The notes: generated by a model not told the origin, from the sequence alone. A DNA stretch of 64,000 nt from Pseudocalidococcus sp964653145 (GCA_964653145.1 CAZZCG010000003.1:1-64000); one strand, 5' to 3'; positions 35,144-45,108 are shown, counted from the first letter of the stretch. Made by a program: numbers and translations.

Positions 35144-38100
35144 TTACTCCAGCCAACAGTAGCGATTACGGCCGGTTTGCTTGGCCTGGTACAGGGAACT
35201 ATCCGCCTGTTCAACAAGAATTTCCGGGGAAAGGGCCGGACTGGGAATGGCCACCGCTAACCCCAGACTAAGGGTGACGTATTGAGCAACTTCCGAGGCG
35301 GCATGGGGTAGTTGGAGGGTGGCAAAGGCTGTTTGGATTTTTTCGGCTATGGCCATCGCCCCCCAGAGATCCGTATTGGGCAGAATCAGGGCAAATTCCT
35401 CGCCACCATAGCGCGCCACTAAATCTCCAGAACGGTTAATTGCCTCTTGGAGGACTTTTGCTACTTCCCGCAGACAGTTATCGCCGGCAATGTGCCCATA
35501 GTGATCGTTATAGGCTTTGAAGAAATCGATATCACACATGATCAGGCCAAGGGGATGCTGTTCCCGTTCCATCCGAAGCCACTCGTTAGCCAGGTGTTCA
35601 TCAAAACTCCGTCGATTAGCGACTTGGGTTAAGCCATCATTCCGGGCCAGGTATTCCAGTTCTTGGTTGGCGGCGTGGAGTTCCAAGTTGGCGGCCTGGA
35701 GGGATTCGTAGAGTTCAGCCTGTTGAATGGCAATGGCCAGTTGTTGACAGATTTTTGCCGTGAGGGTGCCATCGTCCTGTTGCCAGGGGGGAGTTTTCTG
35801 ATGGCTTTGGATCAATAACACACCCCAGATGTAAGTCCCTTGATCGTTAGTTTGATTAATCGGGGCAATGATTTTGGACTGAATATTATCATCGGTGAGG
35901 TTGGGGATCCAGCAGGTATTACAGCGGGAGACGGAGACTTCATCCACAAAGTGAAAATCGCCGAATAAATATTCTTGAATACAGATTTCGGGAATTTCAA
36001 AATTTAACCAGCAGCGATTGTTCAGGGATTCCAGGCCTGGGATGACAGATTCCGCCACGGTTTCCGCGTGTTGATTCGGTAAAGTTCGTATGATCAAAAC
36101 CCGATCCGCCAGTAAGATCGTCCGAATGTTGTCCACCGCAGCGCCCAGGATTTGACTGAGTTCAAGGGAACTACGAATGTTGTTACTAATTTCAGCAAAG
36201 AGGCGTTCTTGGGTGGCTTTTCGGGCCAGGGCCAATTCGGCTTGTTTCCGTTGATCAATATCGATGTGGGTGCCGATGATCCGCGTGGGTTGGCCATGCT
36301 TGTCCCAGGCCACGATTTTGCCGGTTGAGAGAATCCATTTCCACACTCCCGACTTGGTGGGCAACCGAAATTCGACTTGATAATCAACGCGTCGCCCCAA
36401 AATGTAGTCGTGAAAGTGTTCTAGGGTTTGTTCTAAATCATCAGGATGGAGGGATTGGGCCCAAGCGTCCAGGGTCGGATGGAGATCAACCGTGTCATAC
36501 CCCAACATTTGGGCATAGTTGAGATCAATAGAGAGGGCCTGGGTCTGCAAGTCAACATCCCAAACCCCTTGGTTGCCAGCTTCCAGGGCTAATCGTAGGG
36601 TCGTTTCTTGGTCGCGCAGGGTTTGTTCGATTTGTTTACGGTCATTGATGTTGTGGTAAACCCCCATCATTTGAGTTGGCTTCCCAGTTTCGTCCCAGGC
36701 CACAGTAATCCCGGTGGAATGGAACCAAATCCAATCTCCTGCCTTTGTCCGTTGGCGATATTCCACTTCAAACAAATTGGAGATGCCATTGACCAAATCC
36801 ATAAACCCTTGAGCAACGGCGGGCAGATCCTCAGGATGAATCCACGGGGTTCCTGGTTCTAGCCCTCGACTGGCCTGCTGGGTCAGTAATTGAACCTCAT
36901 CCTCGTCGTAGTCCAGCATTGCCCAGTAACTAGCATTGATCGTAATCTGACCAGAGGTTAAATCGACTTCAAAAACTCCCTGGTTTCCGGCATCTAAGGC
37001 CAGTTGAAGCATGACCTCTTTTTCCCTGAGCGCCTGTTCCGCTAATTTTCGGTTTGTAATATCAAAGTAGGTCAGAACAACCCCCAGGCCGGGAATCGGA
37101 ATGGGTGCCGCCGTAGTTTCCAGCCAAATCAGGGTGCCATCGGGTCGTTGATAGCCCACCTCAATGCCTTTGACAATCCGGTTTTCCCGTAAGGCGATTA
37201 CTGCGGGATATTCCTCACTGGGCATAACGCTGCCATCACTGTGAAAGCACTGCCATTGCTGACTATCCAAATCCAGCTGTATCTGCTCTGAATTGGGAAG
37301 ACCCAGAATGGTTTGTGAAACCGAATTTACTTCAGCAATATGACCGTGATCATTGGTAATTAAAATTCCGATGGGCAAAACTTCAAAAAGGGTTTGGTAT
37401 TCCCGGCGAGCAGTTTCAAGTTCTTGTTCAACCTGCTTCATTTCGGTGATGTCAAAGAAGGCAATGGCCACACCTAACTCAGGATTGGGCAAGGGGGCAG
37501 CGGTCACACTCAAGCAAACTCTGGAACCATCGGGCCGGTTAACCAGCATTTCAAAATTGGCAACGACTTCATTCCGGTTCAATGCCAGGGCTGCGGGGAG
37601 TTCGTCCGTTGGGATGGGGCGGCCATCGGGATAAAAACACTCCCAGATTTCAGAGGCATAGGTGTTTGCAGTTTGGATGGCGTGGGGTATCCCTAAAATT
37701 ACTTCCGCCGCCGGGTTGGCTTCAATCAAAAGACCAGTATTGTCTGTGATGTTCAGGCCAATGGGCAGATGCTCAAACAGAGATTGATATTCAAGGCGGG
37801 TGGCATCCAGTTGGTCTTGTAAGCGTTTGTGTTCGTCAATATCTTGAATAATGCCAATGTAGCCAATGACATGCCCCTGAGGGTCTCGCAGTTGATTGAT
37901 TAAAACCGCAACCCAGAGCAAAGACCCATCCGCCCGGATAATCCGCTTCTCCATCTGGTAGGACTCAATTTCCCCCCGAACCATGGCGGCAATGCGGTCT
38001 AATTCCTGGGGTAAATCTGTGGGATCTGTCAGGGCTTGGAAGTTGGTCTTGAGCAACTCAGATTCAGTCATGCCAGTCAGGTCACACAATGCCGGGTTGA

Positions 38101-41100
38101 GGGCCTGGAAATTACCATCAGAGTTGGAATAGGCAATCCCAAAGGCGGCCTGCTCAAAAATACCCCGGAACTTAGCTTCACTGGCCTGGAGTTCGAGTTC
38201 GGCCTGTTTGCGGTCAGTAATGTCGATGTAAGCAATTACAGCCCCCACTCCAAGAGTTGCCAGGGGTACGGCCGTCACACTGATCCAAGCCATACTGCCA
38301 TCGGGCTTTTTCACTTGTAATTCTTCGCCGTGGACTGTTTCCCAGTGATGTAAGGCGCGGTAACTTGGAAATTCTTGATCCGCTAATCGGTGGCCATCTG
38401 GGGTGTAACATTCCCAATTTGTAGCGGTGTGGGTCATCTTCAGGTGGGTCTGGGTCGAGATCCCTAAAATATCTGCGGCGGCTGGGTTGGACTCTTTTAC
38501 TTGGCCCGACTCATCAAAGAGGGTTAAACCAATGGGTAGAAACTCAAATAGGGTTTGGTACTTGTGATAGCTGGCTTCGAGTTCTTGTTCTAAGGCTTTG
38601 CGATAGTTAATATCCTGAACAACGCCAATTCCCCCCACCGCTTGCCCGGTTTCGTCATAGATTTTATTGATGGAAAGGGATACCCAAACTAAAGAGCCAT
38701 CTTTGCGGATATAGCGTTTTTCAATGCTGTAGTTGGGAATTTCATTGGTCATCAAGGCATCCACCAGCATCGATTCACGGGTTAAATCTGGCGGGTAAGT
38801 TAGATCAGCAAAACTCATGCCCTGAAGTTCGTCTGGTGTGTAGCCCACAATATCGGCAAAGGCCTGGTTAGCTGACAAAATTTGACCGGAAAGAGAACCA
38901 TAAACAATCCCGACCGCGGCCTGGGTAAACATGGAACGGAATTTAGCTTCACTGGCGGCCAATTCAAGCTGAATCTCTTTTTGGGCCGTAACATCCATAT
39001 CTATCCCGGCCAGTCGGATGGGTTGCCCTGCTTGGTCATAAAACACCTTGCCACGTCCTAAGGCCCAGCGAATCTCACCATTGGGTTTAAAGAAACGAAA
39101 TTCAGCCTGATAGGTATTCCCCGTAGCTAGGGCGGTTTGGATCGCAGCTTGAACAGCGCCTAGATCTTCAGGATGGATCAAGTTCATGACTGTCTCAATC
39201 TGTTGATCAAACGTTCCGGGTTCCAGGCCCATCAGTCGTTCTAACCCCTCAGACCAAATCACCTGGTTTGTGCGGAGATCCCAATCCCAATACCCCATCT
39301 GGGCGGTTTCAAGGGCGAGTTTGAGGCGAGTTTCAATGGTTTCGAGGGCGTTGATATAGTCGTAGTCTGTGGTGGGGTGGGGTTCTGTGGCCTGGGAAGC
39401 AGGTTGCCAATTCAAAAGTTGTAGTTGGACTTTTTTTTGCTCCGTAATGTCTTTGACAAACACAAAAGCATCGGGAATTGACCCATCGGCATCTCGAATC
39501 ACCGTGGCAAACAGGTTAACCCAGCGAATTGAGCCATCTTTGCGGACGTAGCGTTTTTCGAGTTGGTAGTGATCCCGTTGGCCTGTAAAACACTCTTCAA
39601 TCAGGGGTTGTTCACAGGAGATATCTTCGGGGTGAGTAAAGTCAAGAAAGGTGAGTTCTCTCAGTTCTGCGGCACAGTACCCCAATAGGTTTTGGAGAAA
39701 AGGATTAGCTTCAGAAATGCGGTAATCGGGAGCTTCACAAAAGGCAATCCCCAAACTGGCATGGTTGAATACAGCATGATAGCGGCGTTCATGGCTCAAT
39801 AAATCCAGTTCAACTTGTTTCCAGCGACTAACATCGGTAATCCGAACAAAGGTGAAGGCCTGGCCCGCAATACTCACCGGTTTAGTGGCAATATTTCCCC
39901 AAAAACGCTTGCCTTGGCGGGTTTGATATTCCACCTCCATCGACCAGAAGCCTTTGGCATGCATTTGCTCAAGGTTATCGGCAACTTCCGCCTCAGTTAA
40001 GGGGTTTACATGGAGGTCTTCATGTCCAACCAGGCCAATCAGGTCGGCTTTGGACTCCGCTTCAAACAATTCAACGGCCCGGGGGTTGCAATCAATGATC
40101 TGCACCGTTTCGGGATTGACCAAGAACAGGGCATCAGCAGATTCATTAAACAGCAATTCCTGTAGGTCTTTTTGGTATTGCAGTTCCAGTTCCCGTTGCT
40201 TGCGCTCCGTAATATCCATATCCACGCCGGTAAAGCGCACAGGGTTGCCTTGGCTGTCACAAATCACACTGCCTCGAGCTAGGAACCAGGCAATTTCACC
40301 ACTGGGTTTAATGATTCGAAATTCAATGGTGTGCTGTTGGCGGGTATGGATGATCTCATTGATACAGTCTCGGACAGAATTGCGGTCGGCCGGGTGGACT
40401 AAATCCATGAAGGTTTCCAACCGATTATCAAAGGTGCCAGGAGCCATTCCCATCAAGCGTTCATAGCCCTCTGACCACAGCAGCCGATTGGTTTGTAAAT
40501 CCCAGTCACAGTAACCCATGTGGGCAATATCAAAAGCCAGTTGAATTCTGTCCTTGGCCGCTTTGAGGGTGCGGGTAAAGTTGTAGTCGGCGGTAATATC
40601 GCGACCCGTGGCCTGGAATTCAATAATTTTGCTGGTGTGATCAAATAAGGCGACATTCGTCCATTCGTGCCAAATTTGACTGCCATTGAGGGTAATGCTG
40701 GGATTGATCACCACTCGAATTGGGTGTTGGGGTGTCAGACAATTCATGGCCTGGAGTTCTTCCCGCATCATGGCCTGGGCATCCGGGGGAATCACTTCCA
40801 GAAAATGCCGCCCAAGTAACTCTTCACGGGAGCGACCCAACATTTCGCAATAGGCCCGGTTGACATAGGTAAAGGTGCTATCGGGTAAAAACCGCACGAC
40901 CATTTCCGTTTGAGTTTCTAAGATGGCTTCGTAGGTGGCTGCAGTGAGTTTGCTGGGAGTTAGGGGTTCTTCGATGTGCCATTGAATTAATTGTGGCGGC
41001 GGCAGGATCCAGAGAAGATGGTTGTTGGCCTGGGGAACCACTGCGTAGGGAATGGTGGCGGTTTGTCCCTGAATATTAGTTAGTTGGGTTTGACTGCGGA

Positions 41101-41392
41101 AGGATTGAGATGTCTGCTCAGTGGTGGTGTTGGGGGACTCTGATTGCCAATTGACCCAGGCCTGGTCAGTCTTAAATCCTAAAAAGTCAGCCAGAGATAA
41201 CGCTGTTGATGGGGCAATGTCAGTGTCCAGGCCCAGAATCTCGGATGCGATGGCATTAAGCTTTAAACATTGTCCTTGAGCATTGGTGAGAACTAAACCT
41301 TCAAAGGAGACCGCAAACAACCCCGCAAGAGCAGCATCAGCCACTATTCCAGCCAAGACTACAGGTTGATCATTCATGGACAGAGGTTGCAT
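35144..41392 (-). CDS. Giant multi-PAS, GAF-containing diguanylate cyclase
   Basis: About 2082 aa from the ATG at 41392 (a TTG at 41434 would add 14). I count about thirteen PAS-type modules, several with PAC ends such as DITERKQ and DITDRKQ, then a GAF domain, a coiled coil (ANLELHAANQELEYLARND) and a C-terminal GGDEF domain. The cyclase core reads RYGGEEF, with the inhibitory RxxD site (RSGD) exactly five residues before it, so it should make cyclic-di-GMP under product feedback. No phosphodiesterase domain or transmembrane helix is seen. The PAS modules fall into four similar groups, implying duplication. The GAF resembles phytochrome-type GAFs and has a Cys (CW, codon 35912-35914) at the canonical chromophore spacing. 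Confidence 0.92.
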   Translation of the reverse strand: MQPLSMNDQPVVLAGIVADAALAGLFAVSFEGLVLTNAQGQCLKLNAIASEILGLDTDIAPSTALSLADFLGFKTDQAWVNWQSESPNTTTEQTSQSFRSQTQLTNIQGQTATIPYAVVPQANNHLLWILPPPQLIQWHIEEPLTPSKLTAATYEAILETQTEMVVRFLPDSTFTYVNRAYCEMLGRSREELLGRHFLEVIPPDAQAMMREELQAMNCLTPQHPIRVVINPSITLNGSQIWHEWTNVALFDHTSKIIEFQATGRDITADYNFTRTLKAAKDRIQLAFDIAHMGYCDWDLQTNRLLWSEGYERLMGMAPGTFDNRLETFMDLVHPADRNSVRDCINEIIHTRQQHTIEFRIIKPSGEIAWFLARGSVICDSQGNPVRFTGVDMDITERKQRELELQYQKDLQELLFNESADALFLVNPETVQIIDCNPRAVELFEAESKADLIGLVGHEDLHVNPLTEAEVADNLEQMHAKGFWSMEVEYQTRQGKRFWGNIATKPVSIAGQAFTFVRITDVSRWKQVELDLLSHERRYHAVFNHASLGIAFCEAPDYRISEANPFLQNLLGYCAAELRELTFLDFTHPEDISCEQPLIEECFTGQRDHYQLEKRYVRKDGSIRWVNLFATVIRDADGSIPDAFVFVKDITEQKKVQLQLLNWQPASQATEPHPTTDYDYINALETIETRLKLALETAQMGYWDWDLRTNQVIWSEGLERLMGLEPGTFDQQIETVMNLIHPEDLGAVQAAIQTALATGNTYQAEFRFFKPNGEIRWALGRGKVFYDQAGQPIRLAGIDMDVTAQKEIQLELAASEAKFRSMFTQAAVGIVYGSLSGQILSANQAFADIVGYTPDELQGMSFADLTYPPDLTRESMLVDALMTNEIPNYSIEKRYIRKDGSLVWVSLSINKIYDETGQAVGGIGVVQDINYRKALEQELEASYHKYQTLFEFLPIGLTLFDESGQVKESNPAAADILGISTQTHLKMTHTATNWECYTPDGHRLADQEFPSYRALHHWETVHGEELQVKKPDGSMAWISVTAVPLATLGVGAVIAYIDITDRKQAELELQASEAKFRGIFEQAAFGIAYSNSDGNFQALNPALCDLTGMTESELLKTNFQALTDPTDLPQELDRIAAMVRGEIESYQMEKRIIRADGSLLWVAVLINQLRDPQGHVIGYIGIIQDIDEHKRLQDQLDATRLEYQSLFEHLPIGLNITDNTGLLIEANPAAEVILGIPHAIQTANTYASEIWECFYPDGRPIPTDELPAALALNRNEVVANFEMLVNRPDGSRVCLSVTAAPLPNPELGVAIAFFDITEMKQVEQELETARREYQTLFEVLPIGILITNDHGHIAEVNSVSQTILGLPNSEQIQLDLDSQQWQCFHSDGSVMPSEEYPAVIALRENRIVKGIEVGYQRPDGTLIWLETTAAPIPIPGLGVVLTYFDITNRKLAEQALREKEVMLQLALDAGNQGVFEVDLTSGQITINASYWAMLDYDEDEVQLLTQQASRGLEPGTPWIHPEDLPAVAQGFMDLVNGISNLFEVEYRQRTKAGDWIWFHSTGITVAWDETGKPTQMMGVYHNINDRKQIEQTLRDQETTLRLALEAGNQGVWDVDLQTQALSIDLNYAQMLGYDTVDLHPTLDAWAQSLHPDDLEQTLEHFHDYILGRRVDYQVEFRLPTKSGVWKWILSTGKIVAWDKHGQPTRIIGTHIDIDQRKQAELALARKATQERLFAEISNNIRSSLELSQILGAAVDNIRTILLADRVLIIRTLPNQHAETVAESVIPGLESLNNRCWLNFEIPEICIQEYLFGDFHFVDEVSVSRCNTCWIPNLTDDNIQSKIIAPINQTNDQGTYIWGVLLIQSHQKTPPWQQDDGTLTAKICQQLAIAIQQAELYESLQAANLELHAANQELEYLARNDGLTQVANRRSFDEHLANEWLRMEREQHPLGLIMCDIDFFKAYNDHYGHIAGDNCLREVAKVLQEAINRSGDLVARYGGEEFALILPNTDLWGAMAIAEKIQTAFATLQLPHAASEVAQYVTLSLGLAVAIPSPALSPEILVEQADSSLYQAKQTGRNRYCWLE

Positions 41393-41520
41393 CTTAGACC
41401 GGAGCAAGGACTCCAGGACAGGGAAAATTCTCAATTTACCTTGTTAATCTAACTATAAATTTCTCTAACGGGTTGTCAGGTTTTATCACATCCCCGCAAC
41501 AAGTCTTAGAACTGATTTAC

Positions 41521-41724
41521 CTAAATGCACTCCTCAGCCACATTACTGGTGACATCCCGCTCCGATGCTGGGGTTGTTTCATCCATCTCCAGGCCATTGA
41601 AGCAGGCCGCTGACAAGAGTAAAAATGGAATCCCTGGCAGCAACGGAACCACCAGGCCAATAATGCCCACCAGGCCCAAGACGACCCCTAAAATCATGCG
41701 AGCGGTATTTTGTGCTTGTTTCAT
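41521..41724 (-). CDS. Small DUF454-like membrane protein
   Basis: A 67-aa protein dominated by one hydrophobic region (ARMILGVVLGLVGIIGLVVP) and the motif LLPGIPFLLLSAACF. This resembles the start of DUF454 (YbaN) proteins, which have about 120 residues, so it may be a short relative or a truncated one. The tail is acidic (EMDETTPASERDVTSNVAEE). Function unknown. Confidence 0.5.
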   Translation of the reverse strand: MKQAQNTARMILGVVLGLVGIIGLVVPLLPGIPFLLLSAACFNGLEMDETTPASERDVTSNVAEECI

Positions 41725-41975
41725 AACTGTGGGAGTTGCATCGCTAAAATGTTTCGCATCTTCATTATCGACGCCTTGTCAAGTTGTATCGATGTGGGTC
41801 TAACACAATCACCCGGCCTGGGGCATGAGCCAATAAGCAGTCCTGTAAATGGGGATGCATAGGAATTTCCCAGGTAGCCATCTTTGCCAACTCTATAGAA
41901 TGCTGGAAAGGATCATCCCGCTGAGTGCTATTACCGCCAGAATTATTCCACTGTTTAAATGCTAATTGCTTATTC
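41725..41975 (-). other. Gene-poor stretch after coaR with a short open frame lacking a good start
   Basis: The minus strand carries an open frame ending at 41765 that reads RNKQLAFKQWNNSGGNSTQR and, further on, HPHLQDCLLAHAPGRVIVLD. It looks protein-like but has no ATG, GTG or TTG before LAKMATWEIP, and its upstream part overlaps the end of coaR in another frame. It could be a roughly 40-aa gene starting near 41875, or the tail of a lost gene. I do not recognise it. Confidence 0.3.
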
Positions 41976-43088
41976 CTAAAGACGGGTGAGATAGCAATGG
42001 CAGTCTGGTTTTGCGATCAATGTTTCCATCAGTGCGTTAAGAGTGACTGCAGCCAAAAGCCCTCCCCCAAAGCTACCCTGAATAGTGATGTGCGGAACGG
42101 AACTAGTCATCAGTCGTCGTTTTGCCCCCGGAGCATGACTAAAACCAATCGGCATACCAATCACAAGCGCTGGCTGAATATGGTGTTGCTCCATCAGTTC
42201 ACAGGCAGTGAGTAAAACAGAAGGGGCGTAGCCAATCATCAGGACGCATCCCTTAGGAATCTGGTGTAACCGCTGCTGCCAGTGCCTATGGTTCCAGAAA
42301 GCTTGCTCAGCTTCGGATACCCCATGAATGTGAGGGTCATCAATTAGCGTTTCAACTGCACATCCTAGATGAGCTAACCGAGTTTGATCCAAGGCCGCCG
42401 CCACCACTGGAACATCAGTCATAACTAAACATCCACCTTTCAATGCATCCCGTGCAGAGACAATCGCTCCCTGACTCAACCGAACGGCGTTGATTAAGCT
42501 AACATCGCCACAGGCCAGGACTAATTGATGCAGCAAATGAACTGTGATTTCAGAGTAAGCCGATAAATCAGGCAACAGATATCTTAGAGATTCTTGAAAA
42601 ACCTCTGGATGAGTCGTTGTCTCTGCATCTAAATTTATCCATAGCTGATCGAGTTTTCCCAAACCTTCCTCAGCATCCACGTCGAGTTGCTTCAACTGGG
42701 CCAGGGCCTCAGCTTGGGTGATCTGGCAATTTTTGTCACGTCCGAGCAAACCTTCCAACGCAGATGCGGTCTGACGGAGTCGGGAAATCTGTTGAATCAC
42801 CGCACGATACTGCTGCTGCAACTGAGCCATCAAAGTCAGGTTTATGTTCTCCTCTGAGTGGCTATCTAGGAGTTGCCGGATATGGGACAACTGAAAACCC
42901 TGCCGTTTTAACGCAATAACTCGTTGGAGTCGTTGTACATCCTGTTGAGTGTAGAGGCGGTAATTACCCCCTGAGCGCTGAACTGGGGGAAGCAATCCAA
43001 GCGTGTGGTAATGACGCACCATACGAGGTGTAACACCACCTCCCACCGCATCCGTGAGTTCTTTAATCGTCAAGTGTTCAGTCTTCAT
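41976..43088 (-). CDS. coaR: CoaR-type MerR regulator with precorrin-isomerase-like domain
   Basis: A 370-aa cobalt-responsive activator. Residues 5-75 are a MerR helix-turn-helix (TPRMVRHYHTLGLLPP, GGNYRLYTQQDVQRL), followed by a dimerisation helix. The C-terminal half (about 150-370) is related to CbiC/CobH precorrin-8X methylmutase (LACGDVSLINAVRLSQGAI, PVVAAALDQTRLA, VIGMPIGFSHAPGAK). In Synechocystis, CoaR senses cobalt and induces coaT; its C-terminal Cys-His-Cys is needed for sensing. The same CHC motif is here at residues 363-365 (PDCHCYLTRL). The divergent neighbour is coaT, as in Synechocystis. Confidence 0.93.
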   Translation of the reverse strand: MKTEHLTIKELTDAVGGGVTPRMVRHYHTLGLLPPVQRSGGNYRLYTQQDVQRLQRVIALKRQGFQLSHIRQLLDSHSEENINLTLMAQLQQQYRAVIQQISRLRQTASALEGLLGRDKNCQITQAEALAQLKQLDVDAEEGLGKLDQLWINLDAETTTHPEVFQESLRYLLPDLSAYSEITVHLLHQLVLACGDVSLINAVRLSQGAIVSARDALKGGCLVMTDVPVVAAALDQTRLAHLGCAVETLIDDPHIHGVSEAEQAFWNHRHWQQRLHQIPKGCVLMIGYAPSVLLTACELMEQHHIQPALVIGMPIGFSHAPGAKRRLMTSSVPHITIQGSFGGGLLAAVTLNALMETLIAKPDCHCYLTRL

Positions 43089-43109
43089 CTTTTTAGCTTA
43101 CTCAAAACC

Positions 43110-43141
43110 TTGACATTGACACTAATGTTAAAGTTTAGGGT
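43110..43141 (+). promoter_or_regulatory. MerR-type coaT promoter and CoaR operator
   Basis: TTGACA (43110-43115) and TAGGGT (43136-43141) are separated by 20 bp, the overlong spacing typical of promoters activated by MerR-family proteins through DNA distortion. The spacer contains the imperfect dyad TTGACACTAATGTTAA (43116-43131). It lies in the 82-bp region between divergent coaR and coaT, 29 bp before the coaT start. Confidence 0.65.
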
Positions 43142-43170
43142 GAGAGAGTAAAACTTTGTTGTTTTGAAAA

Positions 43171-45096
43171 ATGGCAGCAATTCTCCCTTTGCCCTCTAAA
43201 TTGTCAACACTTCTCAAAGATCATCCCGAGGCAGGGGCGGCCATCGCCTGTGGAGTGCTGGTGCTTCTGGGCTGGCAGATGCTTAACTTGGGCTGGTTGG
43301 GAATAGCTCTTTTTGTCCTCACAGCGGCCTATGGGATTGGTGGGTTCGACAGTGCCCGTGAGGGATTAACAACCCTCTTTGAGGAAAAAGAATTTGATGT
43401 CGATCTACTGATGATTGTGGCCGCCTTGGGAGCTGCCTGGTTGGGACTTTGGCGACAGGAATATATCCTGATTGTGGATGGGGCAGTTCTGATTCTCATT
43501 TTTGCCATCAGTGGGGCATTGGAAGGATACGCAATGCAACGGACAGAGCGGAGTATCCAGGGGTTGATGAACTTAACGGCTGATGTGGCGCGAGTGCTGC
43601 AGAACGGACAGGAAAAAACTATCCCCATTTCAGAACTAAAGATTGGTGATCAAGTCTTGGTGAAACCAGGAGAGTTGGTGCCCACGGATGGCCTGGTCAT
43701 CGAAGGATTTAGTACCCTGAACCAAGCTTCCATCACTGGGGAATCTATGCCGGTGGAAAAGGCAATGGGAGATGAGGTGTTTGCAGGGACAATCAATGGC
43801 AGTGGGGTGCTGCGGCTCAAAATTCATCAACCACCGGAAAGTAGCTTAATTCAGCGGGTGATTCGTTTAGTTCAGCAAGCCCAAACCGAAGCCCCTCCGT
43901 CTCAGCAGTTCATTGAACGATTTGAGCGTGGTTATGCCAAGGTGATCGTGATCGCTGGACTTTTGCTGAGTACGTTGCCCCCCTTTCTATTGGGCTGGAG
44001 TTGGGAAGAAACAATTTACCGGGCCTTGATTTTCCTGGTGGTGGCATCCCCCTGTGCCTTGATGGCGTCAATTATGCCAGCGTTGCTATCCGGTATTGCC
44101 AATGGGGCGTGTCATGGCATCTTGTTCAAGAATGGGGCGCAGTTGGAACGGATTGGCCAAGTGCGGGTAATAGCTTTTGATAAAACTGGCACACTAACCA
44201 CAGGAAAACTTCAAGTTGTGAACGTTCTTGCCACCCAGCCTTCCATCGACAAACTTCTGCAAATCGCGGCGGCCCTGGAAAGTTTATCGGAACATCCCAT
44301 CGGAGAGGCGATCGCCCAATTCACCCGTCAACAGAACCAGGCCTGGGCAACTGCTATCAACGTTCAAGCTCAAGCGGGACAGGGAATTATCGGAAACATT
44401 GAGGGGCAACGGGCAATTGTTGGTAAAGCTGCCTATGTCCAGGAACAGGTCAATCATGTTGCAACGAGCCTGAGAGAGCAGAGTCAGCAGTGGGAAGCTG
44501 AGGGAAAAACTGTCGTCTGGGTTGGCTACGCTGGAGAAATCCTAGGCATGATTGCGGTGGCAGATACGGTAAGGCCTACAGCAGCACAAGCGATTTCTCG
44601 GCTAAAACGATTGGGAATTGAGCGGATTGTTATGCTAACTGGTGATAATTCACGCACTGCCCACAGCATTGCTCAACAGGTTGGAGTCGATCAGGTTTAC
44701 GCAGAGCTTTTGCCGGAAGAGAAAGTGGATGTGATTCGCAAACTCCAGAGGCAGTACCAATCCGTAGCAATGGTGGGAGACGGCATTAATGACGCACCGG
44801 CCTTAGCTCAAGCATCCGTTGGTATTGCGATGGGGGCCGCCGGTAGTGATGTGGCCTTAGAAACAGCAGATATTGTCTTAATGGCAGATCGTTTGGAGCA
44901 ATTAGAACATGCCATTCGTTTGGGTCGTCGCGCCCAAGGAGTAGTCAAACAAAACATTGTTTTTGCCCTTGGGTTTGTGGTGATTTTATTAATCGCAAAC
45001 TTAACAAGAAATATTACCCTACCACTTGGTGTGTTGGGGCATGAAGGATCAACGGTAATTGTAACATTAAGTGGATTGCGATTACTAAGGGGTTAG
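43171..45096 (+). CDS. coaT: CoaT-type cobalt-exporting P1B-ATPase
   Basis: A 641-aa heavy-metal P-type ATPase. All catalytic motifs are present: TGES in ASITGESMPVEKA, the membrane metal motif SPC in VVASPCALMAS (P1B-4 type, as in cobalt transporters), phosphorylation site AFDKTGTLT, HP in LSEHPIGEA and the hinge VGDGINDAPALA, with LGHEGSTVIV near the end. There is no N-terminal CxxC metal-binding domain, also typical of CoaT. Location beside coaR and the MerR-type promoter support cobalt export. The only HIP1 octamer seen in the window is inside it (44308-44315). Confidence 0.93.
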   Translation: MAAILPLPSKLSTLLKDHPEAGAAIACGVLVLLGWQMLNLGWLGIALFVLTAAYGIGGFDSAREGLTTLFEEKEFDVDLLMIVAALGAAWLGLWRQEYILIVDGAVLILIFAISGALEGYAMQRTERSIQGLMNLTADVARVLQNGQEKTIPISELKIGDQVLVKPGELVPTDGLVIEGFSTLNQASITGESMPVEKAMGDEVFAGTINGSGVLRLKIHQPPESSLIQRVIRLVQQAQTEAPPSQQFIERFERGYAKVIVIAGLLLSTLPPFLLGWSWEETIYRALIFLVVASPCALMASIMPALLSGIANGACHGILFKNGAQLERIGQVRVIAFDKTGTLTTGKLQVVNVLATQPSIDKLLQIAAALESLSEHPIGEAIAQFTRQQNQAWATAINVQAQAGQGIIGNIEGQRAIVGKAAYVQEQVNHVATSLREQSQQWEAEGKTVVWVGYAGEILGMIAVADTVRPTAAQAISRLKRLGIERIVMLTGDNSRTAHSIAQQVGVDQVYAELLPEEKVDVIRKLQRQYQSVAMVGDGINDAPALAQASVGIAMGAAGSDVALETADIVLMADRLEQLEHAIRLGRRAQGVVKQNIVFALGFVVILLIANLTRNITLPLGVLGHEGSTVIVTLSGLRLLRG

Positions 45097-45108
45097 TCAG
45101 CTCAAGTT

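Noticed and set aside
43116..43141. A second TTGACA (43116-43121) as the coaT -35 box.
   Set aside because: It leaves only 14 bp to TAGGGT; the upstream TTGACA gives the 20-bp spacing expected for a MerR-type promoter.
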